From Certhia americana (Eukaryota; Chordata; Aves; Passeriformes; Certhiidae), in NCBI GenBank assembly GCA_018697195.1, contig CM031857.1, positions 62,068,069 to 62,132,068 on the forward strand: 64,000 nt of DNA, given 5' to 3'. Numbering within the stretch: position 1 is the stretch's first letter; every line of letters starts with the position of its first letter. A model generated the notes under the pieces. That model ran no database searches. It was not told where the DNA came from and saw nothing but the letters and a program-made list of their open reading frames with translations. The translations under genes were made by a program, and so were the position numbers. Below, piece after piece: positions 59,241 through 64,000 of the stretch.

Positions 59241-60958
59241 AGAGATATAGTCTATTCAGAAATTCCTGGAAACAAATTATAAGCACTGCTATTTAATTCC
59301 AGTCCACCAAACTCCACTACATATTCTGAATGAGGCAACTGTCCTTCTCTCTGACATTTATATATTTTACTGGAATATAGTGAATGTTAAATGTGATTCA
59401 GAATATAGCCCAGGGTGTGAAAAAGCCCAATATTTAATATCAATATTCATTTAGAATTTTGAATTGATTTTTTATGAAGACTTGAGTGCTTAGTTTAATA
59501 TTAAATTCTAGATCGAGTAAGACATATAGTTATTTATTCAATGAAGTTTGGTAATCAAAAGCTAAGTCAACATCAACATAACTATGTGAGAATGAAACGA
59601 AGTACAGTTATTTTAAAACTTGGAAATTATTCAATACTCTTAATTTCAGACAAGCAGCAAAATCCCACAAATACACAAAAAATGGCTGCATTGGAATTGA
59701 ATCTGCTACTATCCAATGTTGTACTAATGGTCTGAAGTCACAGTTTGTTTCACTGCATCTGCTACTGGCAAAAAAAATGAAAGTGCATAATTAGTAAAGC
59801 ATTTGTTGCATTCCAATCTGTGGAACGTGTCATTGCATATTGCTTTTGAAATTAAGATGGTTTTAATCTTTCTGAGATGTCTTTTTGTTGACTTGTTTGT
59901 TGACTTGTGTGGTTTTGTTTATTTTTTTATTTTTTGGGGGAAAACCTCTTAATACAAATCACACTAAACCCAGTATTTCCAACTATGTTTCCTCTAAGTA
60001 TACTTTCTTCTTTATTTCCTTTTTAAATAATGTTTTGTGTTTTGATAGGCAAACACTACCATTCAGTACTGATTATAAAATATTTTCTCCTTTAATATCC
60101 CAAACCTCATTCAGAAAATTCTGAATTTCATTTAAGTTTAACCAAAATGTTTTACCTATTTGATTACCTATCAATTTTGGATTGTGTATCAGCTTTCTAC
60201 TACATTTCTAAGAATAAAATAAGGAAGTAAATATTTTTCTTGTTTCCTTTTCCTCATTCTTAATTTGTACTGAATATATAGCATTACTTATATCAGCATC
60301 TTAAATAAAGTTTAAAAAATGCAGAAAGAAAAAAAAATCTTCATGGTGAGTTATATAATGCCTCATGCCTTCATGAATACAGACTGAAGTACAATGAGAG
60401 AAGAAATGGCAGTTTGCCATTTAAAGATACTTAAAATTTAAAATGGACAGTTTTTCAAGTAATAACGCTTCTCAGAAATAAAGTCTTCTGATCCTCCTTC
60501 TCTCAGATAAACAAACTTCTGTGAATATCAGACTTATATTTGTTTAGCTTGTTTCAACTGGTTGTCAACATCACTGTCAAGAAAAGGCCAGAAATTTCTT
60601 CTTCCCTTAAACTCCTATAATGGGAACTAAATACTGCGTGTTATCTAAGCTTTTTAACTATTATAGCCTGTTGCAGATGTCAGTTTTATGATCTGAAATA
60701 TGTCTTTATATTCACTGTGAAAGATTTGCCAGTGTCCTCAGTTGTCAGTTTTAGCCTACAGAAGCTGCCAAAATGTTTTTTTTTTCTGTAGAATTTTTTT
60801 TTTTTTTTGCATTGGTTCTTGTTGTGCATCAATAGATTTTGCACTGTAACATATTATAAGAATTGTCTTAGTAGAATTTCTGCTGACCTTAGACCACATT
60901 TTTCCTTTCCTCTGGATCATTACAATTGAAAGAAGACAGCACCGACATTTTTAATAAC

Positions 60959-60984
60959 TTTTTTTTTTTTTTTTTTTTTTTTTT
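60959..60984. repeat. T26 homopolymer
   Basis: Twenty-six uninterrupted T residues, with a second T-rich patch about 150 bases earlier. No element was recognised beside it. Confidence 0.95.
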
Positions 60985-63379
60985 GGTTTCCTGAGAAGTG
61001 AGTGCATCTGGGAGTTGACTTTTTACTTTTTTTGTAAATCTTCAATCTATAATTTTATGAGCAGGGGATAGAACTAGGAATAAAAATAACTCCCCTTTTC
61101 AACTCCCATCAAGAACAGAAAATGGGAAATTTAATCATCTTGAACAGAGTGCTAAAACAAGATGTGATTTGATTGAGACTCCCTAGAATCTCCTTTTTAT
61201 GATATATATTAGAATTAAATTCACCTTAATTTTACAAGAGGGACATTATTTCACAAAGAGGCATGAAGCATACTGGAATTATCTCTCTTTTGGGTCTCAT
61301 CATTTGACCACTTTTACGATGTCAACAAAAGGCTCATCTAAAATTTTTCTCTGCTGCTTAAATTCTAAAAAAAAAAAAGAAAAATCCCAAAACCTCACAA
61401 CTTTTCACAACCTTTTTTGTAGTTACTAGCATTTTAAAACCAAAAGAAATTCAAAGCAAAATTCAAAGCATTTTTCTCAAAATTAGCCAAATATCTGCAA
61501 ATTATTTCATTAGTAAGTCACTTTCAACAACAACAACAACTTCATGAAATAGGTATTTATATGAAAAATATAGCATGATTCCAAAATACAATTGATATCT
61601 CATATGTAATAGATATATTATAGATTATATTATCAAATTAATGATAGTCTGGATAACTATATGTATAGCATAGTACTTATTCTGATTTTTGTTTCTTCCT
61701 TTTTCTGTTCTTTTTACACTTCTCTCTGCTTGTATTAATATTATAGCTGCATACCTCTTTGAAATATGTGAACACAAACTGTACAGGGCTATAACAGAGT
61801 TTTAATTTAGAGGAAGGAAAAAAGGAAGTATGTGCCCAAGGGATGATGCAAATGTGAAAATAAATATTTATTTTCACTTTTTTGCATTTTTTGTAAATCA
61901 TTCCGGTTGCACAAAATCTCATAAAATACATTTATGTTATTAAAATAGGCAATGTCAACATTATTAACCTGAAAAAGACATGAAAATTCTACACTGCCTT
62001 GTTCTTTCAGTCAGTGAAATCCCGTTGTGTTTCATTTTCAGTATTTACCATTTCCTCCTATGGTTACTCAGATCAAACCAGTTCTCAAGAATAGGTAAAA
62101 ATGCTTTCTAAGGTTGATATATACCAAAGTTCAAATGCATTATGGAAAATTCAGTGTTTGAACACACATTTGTGCAACAACAAGTGATGGTCTCAGAGTT
62201 TTGCTACCTGGAGATGCTCCTGCTCATTTAATATGCAAGTCTAACTGTCTATGAATCAAGCACTGCTAACTTCCTGGGATTCACTTTATGTGATTGCCAG
62301 CTATCACTGCAAACTGATGATTAATGTCAGATCCTTAGTATAGTTGCTTTGGAGTTCTTACCACCACAACACTGGAGGAGGAGGTTGCTTGTTTTATATT
62401 GCTTTGTTTAGCAGGATTTTTTAGACATTAGTACTTTTTTTTTAAAGCTAATCTTTCTTCCTCTGACCACATTTAAGCCAAATTCTGTACAGGAAAATTA
62501 CAGCTGTATCTTTTGCTTGGAAACATTCTAGATTTACAGAAGAACCCTTTGTTCTGTAGAAAATTGATTTTTTTTTTTTTTCTCAAACAATAAGAAAACA
62601 ATTAAAATAGAATTCTGGAAGACTGGCTTGACTTTTTTTACAAGTAAACATTCTGTCAACTTCCAATCCAAATTAATTTCCCCACATTCTTAGAAAAAGT
62701 GCTGTGTATCCTCAAGACAGTCATCAAAGGGATGTAACCCTTTTATAATAAATAATCTTTTTGGAATTCAAGTTTTCATAGTCAGAACTGGCTGCTCCCT
62801 TTAACTATTCTAGGCTAATAAAATAAAATGCATTTTCCTTCTGACTACTGTCTACTACTGTTACTATCACAGAAAGTGGATAGCAAAGAATAAGGCCAAT
62901 GTGGGATTTATTCAAGTTAACATAGATATAAATATTTTAATTAGTTATTTTAGGGTCCATTTATAGACAATATACAGAAATAAGGATATAAGGGCACAAT
63001 TCTCTGACCTACTTTAGATGTCTTTGGGATCATGTCCAAGAAATTTTTCTTTCTCTCTGGCATTTATAGAGGGAGTTGAGAGTGACTGGTTCACATGAAG
63101 ATGTTCATGTGGTAGACATCTATTCTTCCATCAGCAGAATCCCATTAAGGACTCCTGTTGTAAAAACTGTTCTGCTGTTAAATCTTTCATGGCTACTGAG
63201 CATTTACTGATGCACAGGCTTCATAATTGACTATACAGATGAAGTGATACAATTTAGGAGATAGAAGAAGATTTAAAGCTAACTGGAGTGAATCAGTATT
63301 TAAAACTGAAGATTTCTAAATGCAAATTTATTTTATAGTTGAAACCATATGGCTGTCTTAGTACCTCACAATGGTATTC

Positions 63380-63382
<3 letters not shown>

Positions 63383-63409
<27 letters not shown>
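63383..63409. repeat. T27 homopolymer
   Basis: Twenty-seven uninterrupted T residues in otherwise unremarkable AT-rich sequence. The poly-Phe frame across it is an artefact. Confidence 0.95.
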
Positions 63410-63413
<4 letters not shown>

Positions 63414-64000
63414 ATGGGAAGGCCATAGAAGAAGCCTGTGCTAATATTAAGAGCAAAACACATTTGACTCTTTTCATTAATTCATTGCATGTGTGCTCAA
63501 AACAATTGGGATACGTGATTTCCAGGTCCTGTTTTTTCTTCTTCTTTCCCTCATGCTTTCATTTACTTCTCGTGACTGCTTTCCACCAGCTCAGATACTC
63601 CTGAGAAAGGAGAGAATATGAAAAAAATTAATATGCCACAATCAAGAGTTCAAAGAACAACATCACTTTTGGTACAAGATAGAAATAGAATAAATATAGG
63701 ATTTCAGGGGAAAGTCTAGTTAAGAAAAAAAGATAATGCATTTCATTTAATACTCAAAATTTAATGTAGATGGCTTGGAAAATAACTTTATATTGCTTCA
63801 CTTGCTTTTTTTATGTTATCCTTCCTTTGGTTTTGACCTCATTGAAATCAGTGATAGACTTCTTGAATCAAAAGAGTAGAAAATGTGCCACTTTCTCTTC
63901 CTTCTCTCCACTGCACCTTGCTGATCTTGTTTTGATGGCTCATTCCAATCTTTCTGAAGCATCTTTTAAAAATATCTGGGGTTTTTTTCTTATTGGATAG

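Larger units (their letters stand above)
56861..64000. other. AT-rich non-coding stretch, no gene recognised
   Basis: No exon or transposable-element family recognised. Visible are an (AAT)n patch near 58718-58732, a CAAA/CCAA tract at 59145-59240, T16 or so near 60779-60808, T26 at 60959-60984, a (CAA)n patch near 61530, and T27 at 63383-63409. A stretch near 62180-62340 contains an octamer-like 'atttaatatgcaa' word and looks less repetitive, but there is no proof of function. The 76-codon frame running off the window edge at 64000 has no recognised domain. Confidence 0.5.

Overview
The window looks like a piece of a bird genome, most likely a songbird macrochromosome. It is AT-rich non-coding DNA whose recognisable repeats are CR1 LINE fragments and endogenous-retrovirus LTRs of the avian ERVL (5-bp target duplications) and ERVK/alpharetrovirus-like (6-bp target duplications) kinds. 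There is no bacterial-style gene organisation: no operons, no long ORFs, no tRNA or rRNA, no CRISPR. All open frames are under 150 codons. Those that resemble proteins are decayed CR1 reverse-transcriptase pieces, apart from two speculative single-exon candidates.

Layout. 1-11.2 kb: no gene recognised; a 28-bp perfect palindrome near 1.06 kb. 11.2-21.4 kb: a short CR1 3' tail, a truncated ERVL LTR (19.5 kb) and very long T tracts. 21.4-24.5 kb: two CR1 copies on the minus strand, the first split by a solo ERVL-like LTR. 26.8-30.0 kb: two plus-strand CR1 copies, one about 1.3 kb long from reverse transcriptase to 3' end. 33.8 kb: an older, more diverged CR1 relic. 35.6 kb: a compact alpharetrovirus-like LTR. 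40.4-41.9 kb: two minus-strand solo LTRs side by side, a GC-rich one with a perfect 6-bp target duplication and an ERVL-like one with a perfect 5-bp duplication; the second is the inverted relative of the LTR at 22.4 kb. 46.8-47.5 kb: an LTR in which a CTT tract has expanded into an interrupted (TTC)n array holding a 10-N assembly gap. 52.0-54.9 kb: an ERVL LTR with a smaller LTR nested inside it in the opposite orientation, then a 1.43-kb ERVL LTR. 55-64 kb: low-complexity tracts, one weak CR1 piece, otherwise nothing recognised.

The nine LTRs are all solo or truncated. I found no gag, pol or env, so retroviral history here is one of insertion followed by LTR-LTR recombination. The window probably lies in an intergenic desert or a very long intron. 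The only hints of host coding sequence are a 129-bp phase-1/phase-1 minus-strand candidate exon at 49.8 kb with thrombospondin-type-1-like Trp/Cys spacing, and a weaker 105-bp candidate at 35.0 kb. I did not find a new multi-gene system. The items most worth checking are the candidate exon, the LTR-seeded microsatellite with its gap, the nested LTRs, and the inverted LTR pair. Family names come from recalled avian repeats and were not confirmed by a database search.
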